Positions 1 through 7,937 of a stretch of 33,001 nt of DNA are shown piece by piece. A model generated the notes under the pieces. It was not told where the DNA came from. It saw only the letters and a program-made list of their open reading frames with translations, and searched no databases. Each line of letters opens with the position of its first letter. The first letter of the stretch is position 1. The stretch comes from Candidatus Heimdallarchaeota archaeon (GTDB taxonomy: Archaea > Asgardarchaeota > Heimdallarchaeia > Heimdallarchaeales > Heimdallarchaeaceae). Location of the stretch: NCBI GenBank assembly GCA_023705985.1, contig BPTO01000018.1, positions 1 to 33,001 of the forward strand. Reading direction: 5' to 3'. A program made the position numbers and the translations under genes.

Positions 1-486
1 ATTCAAGATTGGATAACAGAAACTTCAGAGGACAGCATTCTGGATAGATATAATGTAGGTAGTGGTGACGTATTTTCAGTTGTTTCAAATGCTGAATGGC
101 TTCTTTATGCAACAAATGAGATAGCTAAGTTACTTGGATATTCTGAAGTTGCGGCAAAAACTAAAATTCTCCATAACAGAGTAATAAATGGTATAAAAGA
201 AGAACTTCTAGACCTAGTTTCCATCCCTGGAATCGGAAGAGTAAGAGCTAGATTGTTGTTCAATAAAGGTTATACTTCTCAAAAAATAATAAAACAAACA
301 AATCCTGCAGAAATGCAGAAAATACCTGGTATAGGAACAGAGATAGTTAAATCAATCTACAACCATTTATTTGGAGAAAAAAAGTCTTTTGAGATGTTAC
401 AAGAATTACCTAGAGAAGAATCTGAAGATAATTCAAGTGAACATTCTCAATCTCAGAAGAGTTTAGAAGATTTTTTCACAAAATAA
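1..486 (+). CDS. hel308: Hel308-type Ski2-family DNA helicase, C-terminal part (5' truncated by window edge)
   Basis: The frame is open from base 1, well upstream of the ORF-track start at 253, so this is the last 161 codons of a longer gene. The visible part matches the Hel308/Hjm C-terminus: a ratchet-domain stretch containing SGDVFSVVSNAEWLLYA, then two helix-hairpin-helix motifs (IPGIGRVRARLLF and IPGIGTEIVKSIY). Hel308 is a superfamily 2, 3'-5' helicase acting at stalled replication forks; its helicase core would lie to the left of the window. The protein ends in QKSLEDFF plus two residues, which fits the PCNA-interacting (PIP) consensus Q-x-x-L-x-x-F-F. A GINS gene follows 42 bases downstream. 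Confidence in the family is high; the PCNA contact is inferred. Confidence 0.88.
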   Translation: MQDWITETSEDSILDRYNVGSGDVFSVVSNAEWLLYATNEIAKLLGYSEVAAKTKILHNRVINGIKEELLDLVSIPGIGRVRARLLFNKGYTSQKIIKQTNPAEMQKIPGIGTEIVKSIYNHLFGEKKSFEMLQELPREESEDNSSEHSQSQKSLEDFFTK

Positions 487-490
487 GCAA

Positions 491-500
491 TGTTTTAAAA
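491..500 (+). promoter_or_regulatory. Probable TATA box for the GINS gene
   Basis: TGTTTTAAAA is centred about 33 bases before the GINS ATG at 529, between the hel308 stop and that gene. This is a slightly longer spacing than at most starts in the window and would give a very short leader. Confidence 0.4.
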
Positions 501-528
501 CTATTTTCAGAGTCTTATTTTTGATAAC

Positions 529-1095
529 ATGTTAGATGAAAATCTATTATCAGATGAGCTTGAAAGAATTCAACTCGATTTTGAGACACTTGAAATAACA
601 GTTATGTGTAAACAAAATCTTGAAGAATTTACTTTAGGAGAAAGAAAAATCAAGCTTACAGAAGGAGTAAAAATTAAATTGCCATATTGGCTAGCTATAT
701 TACTAGCGAAAGAAGATTATGTAACAATTGAAGATTTATCTGATTTTGATTTTCCAGAATTACATGAAGTCACAAGGAAAGAGAGAGAGAATATAAGCCT
801 TCAAAAGATTGACCAATTCTTCTATATTTTAGCACGCAAAACATTTGATGAATTACAGAAGAAAGAGAAAGTGATATCGTTTAGACAACAACAATCAATA
901 GAAACGAAAATTAGAGAATTTATGACAGTAAGGCTTTCCAAAATAATTAAAATAGCAGAGAAAGGAAAAAACATCACTAGTAAGACTAGGAACTTTACTC
1001 CTGAAGAAAAATGGTTGTATGAAATAGTGGTAGATGCAGTAGAAAAATGGAAAGAATTAGTGAAAAAACCAAAAATTCTATCAAATGATATTTGA
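529..1095 (+). CDS. gins23: GINS complex subunit, Gins23 (Psf2/Psf3-like) type
   Basis: GINS joins MCM and GAN/Cdc45 in the archaeal replicative helicase assembly. The 188-residue protein has the order expected for Gins23: a small beta-rich B domain first (about residues 18-60, including the basic-hydrophobic stretch GVKIKLPYWLAILLA, comparable to the PLWLA motif of Psf2), then an all-helical A domain (about 80-180). In Gins51 the order is reversed. The size is normal. It sits between hel308 and CTP synthase, so replication and nucleotide supply are neighbours. The start is the ATG just downstream of an AT-rich TATA-like element. Overall similarity is low, as is usual for GINS, so the subunit type is less sure than the family. 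Confidence 0.72.
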   Translation: MLDENLLSDELERIQLDFETLEITVMCKQNLEEFTLGERKIKLTEGVKIKLPYWLAILLAKEDYVTIEDLSDFDFPELHEVTRKERENISLQKIDQFFYILARKTFDELQKKEKVISFRQQQSIETKIREFMTVRLSKIIKIAEKGKNITSKTRNFTPEEKWLYEIVVDAVEKWKELVKKPKILSNDI

Positions 1096-1103
1096 ACTGA
1101 TAA

Positions 1104-1112
1104 CTTTATATT
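1104..1112 (+). promoter_or_regulatory. Probable TATA box for pyrG
   Basis: CTTTATATT is centred 26 bases before the second in-frame ATG (1134) and only 17 before the first (1125). This spacing favours 1134 as a leaderless start. Confidence 0.5.
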
Positions 1113-1133
1113 CAACTTTGGAAAATGAATAAT

Positions 1134-2750
1134 ATGCCTAAATATATCTTTGTCTGTGGAGCTTTAATATCAGGGTTAGGCAAGGGAGTAGTTAGCTCAG
1201 CTATAGGAAGAAATTTCCAAATTCGTGGTAAGAAAGTTGATGTAATCAAGGTTGACCCTTACTTAAATATCGACGCAGGCACTATGAACCCTTTTGAACA
1301 TGGTGAAACTTATGTTACATCTGATGGTTCAGAAATTGATATTGATTTTGGCCATTATGAAAGAATGCTTAATTTAGAAATGAGAAAAGATCAAAATATC
1401 ACAACTGGCCAAGTATACCTTAATGTCATTGAAGCAGAGAGAAGAGGAGATTTTCTTGGCAAGACAGTTCAGGTAATTCCCCATATTACTGATGAAATAA
1501 AACGTCGTGTCAAGAAAGTAGCTGATAGAGACCCAGATCTTGATGTTCTTATTATTGAAATTGGGGGTACCATTGGTGACATTGAAAGTCAACCCTTTTT
1601 GGAGGCTCTCAGACAGCTTAGAAGAGAAATGTCTAGTGATGATTCGCTTTTAGTTCTTTTAACATATATTATGATCCCTCCTAATTTAAATGAACAGAAA
1701 ACAAAGCCAACTCAACATGCTGTTAGAGAACTTCAATCTATGGGGTTGAACCCAGACATAATTATTGCTCGAGGAGAAAAATATCTTGCACAGCAAGCAA
1801 AAGAAAAAATTATCATGTATTGTGATGTTCCAGCTAATGCAGTATTTTCCCTTCCAGATCTTGAACATGTTCTAGAATCTCCTATTTATTTGGATAAACA
1901 AGGTTTAGGATCAACATTGAACCTAAAGCTTAGATATGAAGATGTTTCTGCAGATTGGTCTGCAGATGAGAGAATAATCGAAAAATTCCTTCATGCAGAT
2001 GATATTGTGAATATTGCTATAACTGGGAAGTATACTCGTCTAGCTGATTCTTATATTAGTGTTAAAGAAGCCCTTAAACATGCAGCAGCCCACAACAATG
2101 CTAAAGTTAATGTTGAATTTATTGATACTGAAGATTTTGAAGACAGTGCAAACAGAATAAATGAATTAAACAAGTATGATGGCATACTAGTTCCAGGTGG
2201 ATTTGGCTCTAGAGGAATTGAAGGAAAAATAAATATAATAAAGTATGCAAGAGAAAATAAAATCCCATTTTTAGGCATCTGTTATGGATTTCAATTATCT
2301 GTGATAGAATATTCGAGAAATGTATGCAATTTAGCAGGGGCTAACTCTGCGGAAATTGATTCTAATACACCTTATCCTGTTATTGATATACTCCCTGAAC
2401 AAAAGACAATTACGAGAAAAGGAGGAACCATGAGATTAGGGAAACACAAGATTTTAATCAATCCAGGATCCAGATTTGAAGCTATATACAAATCGACTTC
2501 AATTTTCGAAAGACATAGACACAGATATGAGGTTAATCCCGATTATATTGAGTTATTAGAGAAAAGTGGTCTTGTATTCTCAGGAAAATCTGAAGATGGA
2601 AGAAGAATGGAGACTTTAGAAATTGCTGAAAATCCCTATTTCATAGCAACACAGTTCCACCCTGAATTTCAATCTAGGCCCAACAATCCCTCTCCTCCAT
2701 ATTTTGAATTTATTAAATCAGCACTTTCAAAGAAAAACAAAATTGATTAG
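1134..2750 (+). CDS. pyrG: CTP synthase (glutamine hydrolysing)
   Basis: Converts UTP to CTP using ATP and glutamine, the last step of pyrimidine nucleotide synthesis in the cytoplasm. The N-terminal synthetase domain (about 1-270) opens with KYIFVCGALISGLGKG, the P-loop region of the family, and has the IEIGGTIGDIES motif. The C-terminal class I glutamine amidotransferase domain has the nucleophile Cys in GICYGFQ and the His/Glu pair in FHPEF. The length of about 540 is normal. The ORF track starts at 1125; I prefer the ATG at 1134 because the protein then begins MPKYIF, as family members do, and lies 26 bases from the TATA centre. Monocistronic; a TATA-like element follows before nurA. Confidence 0.96.
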   Translation: MPKYIFVCGALISGLGKGVVSSAIGRNFQIRGKKVDVIKVDPYLNIDAGTMNPFEHGETYVTSDGSEIDIDFGHYERMLNLEMRKDQNITTGQVYLNVIEAERRGDFLGKTVQVIPHITDEIKRRVKKVADRDPDLDVLIIEIGGTIGDIESQPFLEALRQLRREMSSDDSLLVLLTYIMIPPNLNEQKTKPTQHAVRELQSMGLNPDIIIARGEKYLAQQAKEKIIMYCDVPANAVFSLPDLEHVLESPIYLDKQGLGSTLNLKLRYEDVSADWSADERIIEKFLHADDIVNIAITGKYTRLADSYISVKEALKHAAAHNNAKVNVEFIDTEDFEDSANRINELNKYDGILVPGGFGSRGIEGKINIIKYARENKIPFLGICYGFQLSVIEYSRNVCNLAGANSAEIDSNTPYPVIDILPEQKTITRKGGTMRLGKHKILINPGSRFEAIYKSTSIFERHRHRYEVNPDYIELLEKSGLVFSGKSEDGRRMETLEIAENPYFIATQFHPEFQSRPNNPSPPYFEFIKSALSKKNKID

Positions 2751-2754
2751 TTTA

Positions 2755-2762
2755 GTTTTTAT
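2755..2762 (+). promoter_or_regulatory. Possible TATA box for nurA-herA
   Basis: TTTTTATA lies just after the pyrG stop. Transcription would begin near 2785 and leave a leader of 20-30 bases. Nothing else in this gap looks like a promoter. Confidence 0.35.
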
Positions 2763-2815
2763 ACCAAAAAAATGTCTTTATTATTGGAACACTGTTTACG
2801 AAGATTGTGGCGAGT

Positions 2816-3967
2816 ATGTTTCTTAAAGACAAAATAAATAGTGCTATAGACAAAATTTCGCAACAAATACTTAAATACAACGAGCATAGAAAATTGTTTC
2901 AAAATTTGTTTCGAAGCGTGAAAAATTCTCTTAACCCATCTGAATTCCCAGTTTCTTTTGGTTTTAAAACAACAGATAAATCATTTGCAGTGAACTGTGC
3001 TGAAACAAATATTGAAGGTCTTAAAATCGCAGGTGTAGATGGAGGGATTATTCATCGATCATTGAATTTCTTTGATATAGCATTAATACGCGCTGTTGGT
3101 GTTCTTTTTTATTATGTGCCTAACAGTAACCCAATAGTTAGATATTTTCCTGAAGAGAATCCTTTCCCTGATATTGTAACCAGTATTGAACCACTAAATC
3201 AGAATGAGATTGAAAGTTTAATATCGATTTGGAGGATGCAGAAAGAGATCAAATGTGCAATTTCCTTGGTTAAAGAGGATCTTCCCGATATTATTATTCT
3301 TGATGGTTCTGTTTTGCCGTATATTGATTATAAGATGATTAATCAAAGTGAATTTCTTGTTCATCAGTACCTGAGCCTTAAAACATTATACAGACAACTA
3401 TATTCTCTCTGCCAGAAGCATCATACTGCTTTATGTGGGATTGTGAAAGATTCAAGATCAGCTATTTTGACTGAAAAAATGTCACACTTATTACCACATT
3501 TAAGCAAACTTAAAGAATTTGAAAAGCTTCTAGAAATAGACTACCGTCCAATAATAAGGCAGTTAAGAGATACAGATCTATTATTCCAAGTTTTAGACCA
3601 GAATGAGCGAACATTTGAGTTTTACTTATCAAACTTCAATGAGAAATTCGATAAAAACTTACCTGATTTCGATATTCACTGCTTTTATCTTAAAACAGCT
3701 GAATATGATACTCCTTTGAGAATAGAATTCCCTATTCTTTTTTCAAACCCCCAAGATTTGTCTCAATCAATTTCAGCATTAGTAATTTCAGTATCCAAAT
3801 ATAATCCAGAGTACGGTTTACCAAGTGTCATAATTGAAGCAGATGCACGGGCTAGATTACAAGAAGTTGATGCAGATATTTTGATAGATGAAATCGCTTC
3901 AAAAGTAGGATATTCTAGTTTCTCTCTCCAAAAAAGAAGAGCAAGATCTCCATTCGCAAAAAGGTGA
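2816..3967 (+). CDS. nurA: NurA-domain nuclease
   Basis: NurA is the 5'-3' nuclease partner of the HerA translocase in archaeal DNA end resection. The N-terminal first acidic motif reads IAGVDGG, a second strand-turn reads IIILDGS, and the C-terminal part carries CGIVKDSRS and IEADARARL, all in the order expected of NurA proteins. About 383 residues, within the family range. The track starts at a GTG (2807); the ATG three codons later (2816) is equally supported and I chose it as the stronger codon. herA follows after four bases, and the herA ribosome-binding sequence AGGTGA overlaps the nurA stop, so the two are almost surely co-translated. Mre11 and Rad50, often adjacent, are not in this window. 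Confidence 0.85.
   Translation: MFLKDKINSAIDKISQQILKYNEHRKLFQNLFRSVKNSLNPSEFPVSFGFKTTDKSFAVNCAETNIEGLKIAGVDGGIIHRSLNFFDIALIRAVGVLFYYVPNSNPIVRYFPEENPFPDIVTSIEPLNQNEIESLISIWRMQKEIKCAISLVKEDLPDIIILDGSVLPYIDYKMINQSEFLVHQYLSLKTLYRQLYSLCQKHHTALCGIVKDSRSAILTEKMSHLLPHLSKLKEFEKLLEIDYRPIIRQLRDTDLLFQVLDQNERTFEFYLSNFNEKFDKNLPDFDIHCFYLKTAEYDTPLRIEFPILFSNPQDLSQSISALVISVSKYNPEYGLPSVIIEADARARLQEVDADILIDEIASKVGYSSFSLQKRRARSPFAKR
3962..3967 (+). promoter_or_regulatory. Ribosome-binding site of herA overlapping the nurA stop codon
   Basis: AGGTGA is complementary to the usual archaeal 16S 3' end and lies four bases before the herA ATG. Its TGA is also the nurA stop codon, so it suits translational coupling and fixes the herA start. 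Confidence 0.6.
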
Positions 3968-3971
3968 AGAT

Positions 3972-5465
3972 ATGAAAGGAAAAAGTATAGGAACAGTAAT
4001 TGTTGCGGAAGAAACACCAAACCCATCCGAATTTAGTTTTGTTTTAACAAAGTCAGAAGACGATTTCCGTTTACAGAAAGGAATGTATGTAACTATTCAA
4101 TCAGAAGAAGGAGAAATTATAGCTTCTGTTCTAAATGTTTTCAAGACAAACAGATATTTTTCATCCCCTTCAGCTGTAAAAGCATACGAAACTAGCGGTA
4201 AAACATTAGCGTCGATTTTTCCTGTCGATTCTTGGGAATACATTATTGCACAAGCAAAACCCTTGGGGATATTTACAGAAATAGGTATAAAACGCTTACT
4301 TTATCCAGTTTCACCTGGAGATACAGTATATGTACCCGATGCTGGTACTCTATCAAAATTTCTTGGACTTGACCCAGAAAACGGTTTGCTCTTAGGTAAA
4401 ATAGCTCATCATGATTTAGAAGTAAAAGTTAACCTAACAAGATTTTTACAAAAGCATGCAGCTTTATTAGCAATCTCAGGAGCAGGGAAATCTTACACAG
4501 TTTCAATTATTTTAGAAGAACTATTATCTAGGAGTCAAGAGCAAGGAAGAGTAGCTGTAATTTTGTTCGATGTTCATGGGGAATATAAAGGATTAAGTGA
4601 TGATTCCTCTGAATTCAAGGATAAAATTGAATTCTTTCCTGGCGCATTTATTCAATTTGCAACTCACAAATTAACAGCAGGACAGTTTGCATCATTTCAA
4701 CCTCAAATGTCAGCTGTCCAAGTTCGAGAGTTATATAGAATTTTAGGAAAATTATACGTAACAAACACAAAACAGGGCAAAAGTTACCTGATTAAAGATA
4801 TAATTGAAAAAATCGAAAACGATGAAAATATCAATCAAAGAAGTAAAGAAGCACTAATTGGATGGTTTTATACTCTTGAATCTACACATCTTTTTGGTCA
4901 ATTAGAGAAGCCTTCTTTAGAAGAGGATATAAAAGCAGGAAAGCTGTTAATAGTAGATCTAAGTGATTTTACGAGTTTAAGGAAAAAGCAGTTAATAATG
5001 AGCTATTTTCTCACTCAACTTTTTGATTTACGAAAGAAAAACAAGATTCCTCCAACTACAATAATTGTAGAAGAGGCACATCAATTCGCCCCTGAAGCAA
5101 GCATTAGTATGGGACTCTCCCGACCTATTATCGAAACAATTGCGAGAGAAGGAAGGAAGTTCTTCCTTTCCCTTGTTTTGATAAGTCAAAGACCTGTGAA
5201 ACTATCCACAACAGCACTGAGCCAATGCAACACCCACGTAATAATGAGAATTGTGAATCCCTATGATCTAGATTTTATTGGTAGATCTTCAGAAGGTATT
5301 GATAGAGAAACAATGGATTCAATAACAACTTTAGGAATAGGGGAAGCTATTATTGTAGGTAATGCAGTAAACCATCCTATTTTCGTTAGTGTCAGAAAGA
5401 GAAAAACAAGCGCTCTTCAGACAATGGATTTAGAAGAATCTGCAAAAGCTTATGATACAGACTAG
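3972..5465 (+). CDS. herA: HerA-family DNA translocase ATPase
   Basis: HerA forms a hexameric DNA pump that works with NurA. The N-terminal 130 residues form the HAS-barrel region (ending near PGDTVYVPD). The ATPase core has P-loop AISGAGKS at about 170, a Walker B-type strand IIVEEAHQFAP, and the family segment ISQRPVKLSTTALSQCNTHVIMRI near the C-terminus. At 497 residues it is normal length. One oddity: the first glycine of the Walker A consensus GxxxxGKS is alanine here, though the GAGKS loop itself is intact. It is encoded four bases after nurA in the same unit. The pairing itself supports the assignment over other FtsK/HerA relatives. Confidence 0.9.
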   Translation: MKGKSIGTVIVAEETPNPSEFSFVLTKSEDDFRLQKGMYVTIQSEEGEIIASVLNVFKTNRYFSSPSAVKAYETSGKTLASIFPVDSWEYIIAQAKPLGIFTEIGIKRLLYPVSPGDTVYVPDAGTLSKFLGLDPENGLLLGKIAHHDLEVKVNLTRFLQKHAALLAISGAGKSYTVSIILEELLSRSQEQGRVAVILFDVHGEYKGLSDDSSEFKDKIEFFPGAFIQFATHKLTAGQFASFQPQMSAVQVRELYRILGKLYVTNTKQGKSYLIKDIIEKIENDENINQRSKEALIGWFYTLESTHLFGQLEKPSLEEDIKAGKLLIVDLSDFTSLRKKQLIMSYFLTQLFDLRKKNKIPPTTIIVEEAHQFAPEASISMGLSRPIIETIAREGRKFFLSLVLISQRPVKLSTTALSQCNTHVIMRIVNPYDLDFIGRSSEGIDRETMDSITTLGIGEAIIVGNAVNHPIFVSVRKRKTSALQTMDLEESAKAYDTD

Positions 5466-5484
5466 AAAACTCAAAAACACTAAT

Positions 5485-5521
5485 TTGCCATCAAAATGTT
5501 TTTAAACATCCCACTTGGCAA
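5485..5521 (+). promoter_or_regulatory. Nested inverted repeats around the Lsm promoter TATA box
   Basis: TTGCCA (5485-5490) pairs with TGGCAA (5516-5521), and inside it ATGTTT (5496-5501) pairs with AAACAT (5504-5509). The two dyads share nearly the same centre (5503 and 5502.5). The inner one contains the TTTTTAAA TATA-like core 50 bases before the Lsm ATG. It could be an operator over the promoter or a hairpin in the herA 3' end. The symmetry is seen; the function is inferred. Confidence 0.4.
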
Positions 5522-5552
5522 TATCTTCAGTTAGTTGAACAAGGTGTAACAT

Positions 5553-5783
5553 ATGAGTAGCCTTCCAATAGGTACATTAAAAAAAGCATTAGGAAAATTT
5601 ATCATAATAAGATTAAAAGATAATGTCAAGTATAAAGGAAAACTTGAGAGTTTTGACCAATATATGAACTGCCATCTTTCTGAAGCAGTTGAAATCATAG
5701 ACGATGAAGAAGTTTCTCGTTATGGGAGCATATTTGTTAGAGGAAACAACATCTTGTTAGTTCGACTTTCAATTAATGAATAA
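5553..5783 (+). CDS. Sm-like archaeal RNA-binding protein (Lsm/SmAP)
   Basis: A 76-residue Sm fold. The Sm1 motif spans GKFIIIRLKDNVKYKGKL followed by FDQYMNCHL, and the Sm2 motif is GSIFVRGNNILLV with the RGNN uridine-binding turn. Such proteins form heptameric rings that bind U-rich RNA and take part in RNA processing. Normal length. A good ribosome-binding sequence, AAGGTG, lies six bases upstream of the ATG, unlike the many leaderless starts nearby, and fits a leader running from the promoter near 5496. The gene is followed by six Ts, then by the convergent DUF460 gene. Confidence 0.93.
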   Translation: MSSLPIGTLKKALGKFIIIRLKDNVKYKGKLESFDQYMNCHLSEAVEIIDDEEVSRYGSIFVRGNNILLVRLSINE

Positions 5784-5790
5784 TCTTCAC

Positions 5791-5796
5791 TTTTTT
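5791..5796 (+). terminator. Oligo-T terminator after the Lsm gene
   Basis: Six consecutive Ts begin eight bases after the Lsm stop, between convergent genes. Archaeal termination needs only such a T-run, so this is plausible, though short runs are common in AT-rich DNA. Confidence 0.4.
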
Positions 5797-5807
5797 ACGT
5801 TTAATCT

Positions 5808-7934
5808 TTATTCATTTTCACGAGTATAATCGATGTTATCATTTCTACGTCCTTCCTGCTTCTTTAACTCGTTATACTCTTCAAATTCTTTCTGTCTTTC
5901 TTCTCTATACTCCTCAAGCAAGCTTTTAAGAAAACCTTTCTTTTTCTTTGTTTGAATTTTTTCTAAATCTTTCTCAGCTTTTGTTACAATATTATTAAGA
6001 TCTTCTTCCTTAATAATAGCAATTTCATCTATCCTTATAATTTCTACACTGCTAGAATCAGCCATGGGGACATTTAATTCGACTAGTTTTTCCTTTGCAT
6101 AATATGAAAATTGATCGATATTACCTATTACAGCTTTAATTTTGTAGGAAAGTAAAAGTTCAACAGTTTGCCCTCCTCCACCAGTTGTGTCCAAAATATA
6201 TACCGAATCTCCAGGACCTAGACCATAAGTTTTTTCAGTTTTCATAATTTCATCTTGAGAAAACTTTCGAATTACTTTCAGTGGAGTCCAGCCTTCATTT
6301 CCTCTTAACCAAGCTACTCGTTTAAGCTCCTCTATTCTATCTGCAAAAAACTCCATTTCTCTTTCTAATAATCTCATTTTTTCACTGTAAGAAGATATTA
6401 AATTATCTTTCTGTCTTATTATTTTTTCTCTATATATTTGTTTAAAATAATCTGTTTTCCCTTCTTCAAGCTTCTCTTGAAGGTACTCGATTTTTATTTC
6501 TAGTTCCTTATTCTCAGAATAGAATTCAGTGTTTTTTCTTCTTTCAAAATCTAAGAGTTCTTCGAGTAAATTTATTTTTTGAAGCAATGAATCAGCTTGT
6601 GCTTCAGTGGGTTCCTTCTTGATAATTTTAATATCAGGTGGAGCTTTTATAGGTGCTCGTTCCTCAAATAATTCTTTTTTAATAGATTGTTCAGCCTCTG
6701 AAATCGAACTACCTTTTACAATCATATCCTTGATTTCATCACGTAAAGATTGGTTAAAATCATAAAAGAATCTTTTATCAATTTTGTCAAATTCGCTTCT
6801 ATATTTTTTATAACCGCTGTAAGCGGCTGCAAAAGAATCTCGTTGATGTGCATTTTTAACAGTTATACCCTGTTGCAATGCAAGTGTTCTAGACATTACA
6901 TTTTTTTCAGCAACAGTCATAACACTCTTTGGTGCATAAATTCTAGCACTTAGCGTTGCTGCAATCTTTTCAACATAGCTGGGATAAGGGTAAACATCAC
7001 AACAAATAATTGTAGGTTTGCCATAACGAGTTATTTCTCTTATTATTTGACCTCTACTCACCTCTCTAAAACTTGCTATTTTTACGATTCTACCTTTTAA
7101 ATCTAGAATAGACAATCCAACAGTTAATCCAGGATCAATACCTACTATTAATCTTTTAAGTTTAGATTTTTCTGTAACTTCTTGAGAAAGAGGGATAAAT
7201 TCTACTCTTTCTTTATTTACAGGTACAACATTAATTCTACATATCTCACCTTTTTGTTTCTTGATAACTTTAGTAACTTCATTAAAAGGTGCATAAACGT
7301 TAAAAATAACTTTTTGAGCCCCATATTTGCTCTTAGCTGTGTTTTTATCATAATCAAAATTCTGATCTTTTAGAATTATTTCAACTTTTTTAGCTTCTTG
7401 ATTTACAGATGTATCCATCAGCCTACTGTATCTAGCTTGAGACCAACCTCCAGCTCCTTTTGATCTAGTTCTAGAAACGATTATTCTTGTTTCATCTTCA
7501 AAGGGTTCAATTATATACCCTAATTTTTTACTAGCCAAAAATGCACAAGCTTTTGCAGCGCTTAGTGGAGTAAGTTTTCCAGATATTTTCATTCCGTGAT
7601 CTCTTATTAATTTTGATAGAGGAGTAAAACCGTGTATAGGTGAACCTGTAACCTGAACTAATTTTGTTACAGGTAAAAGTTGGATACAAAGAAAAGGAAT
7701 TTGTGAGGGAGAAAGTACAAGCTCATATATATTGTCTGTTGCTAACAAGTGCGCTTTGGCGCTTGTTGTTATACCTAGGAGTTTGTGAATATTAACTCTA
7801 TCAAACTCCATAAGTACCTTATCTTGCTTGACATCATAAACACAAACAGCAAAGTAATTTTTTCTTGAAGGCGATGTCTGTGGAAGAATGTCCACTCCAA
7901 TAATTATCGATTCTTCTTTTACGATTAATATCAC
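5808..7934 (-). CDS. DUF460 (COG2433) protein: RNase H-like domain plus long coiled coil
   Basis: A large archaeal protein of unknown role, 708 residues. The central region has IVGIDPGLTVGLSILDL and later ICCDVYP, the RNase H-like (RuvC/YqgF-fold) signature with acidic residues suited to metal binding. Then comes a long Lys/Glu-rich coiled coil (about 430-540) and a C-terminal alpha/beta domain (VYILDTTGGGGQTVELLLSY), ending in a charged tail. It starts at GTG three bases after the rio2 stop, with the sequence CTGGTG spanning the junction, so it is translated from the rio2 transcript. The link with Rio2 hints at RNA or ribosome-related work, but nuclease activity is an inference from fold only. 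Confidence 0.85.
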   Translation of the reverse strand: MILIVKEESIIIGVDILPQTSPSRKNYFAVCVYDVKQDKVLMEFDRVNIHKLLGITTSAKAHLLATDNIYELVLSPSQIPFLCIQLLPVTKLVQVTGSPIHGFTPLSKLIRDHGMKISGKLTPLSAAKACAFLASKKLGYIIEPFEDETRIIVSRTRSKGAGGWSQARYSRLMDTSVNQEAKKVEIILKDQNFDYDKNTAKSKYGAQKVIFNVYAPFNEVTKVIKKQKGEICRINVVPVNKERVEFIPLSQEVTEKSKLKRLIVGIDPGLTVGLSILDLKGRIVKIASFREVSRGQIIREITRYGKPTIICCDVYPYPSYVEKIAATLSARIYAPKSVMTVAEKNVMSRTLALQQGITVKNAHQRDSFAAAYSGYKKYRSEFDKIDKRFFYDFNQSLRDEIKDMIVKGSSISEAEQSIKKELFEERAPIKAPPDIKIIKKEPTEAQADSLLQKINLLEELLDFERRKNTEFYSENKELEIKIEYLQEKLEEGKTDYFKQIYREKIIRQKDNLISSYSEKMRLLEREMEFFADRIEELKRVAWLRGNEGWTPLKVIRKFSQDEIMKTEKTYGLGPGDSVYILDTTGGGGQTVELLLSYKIKAVIGNIDQFSYYAKEKLVELNVPMADSSSVEIIRIDEIAIIKEEDLNNIVTKAEKDLEKIQTKKKKGFLKSLLEEYREERQKEFEEYNELKKQEGRRNDNIDYTRENE

Positions 7935-7937
7935 CAG

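Noticed and set aside
822-1115. 97-aa minus-strand ORF
   Set aside because: Lies antisense to the GINS gene; Phe/Ser-rich composition is typical of the complement of a Lys/Glu-rich gene.
6750-7373. Plus-strand ORFs of 67 and 63 aa inside DUF460
   Set aside because: Antisense shadows of the DUF460 gene with no motif or promoter support.
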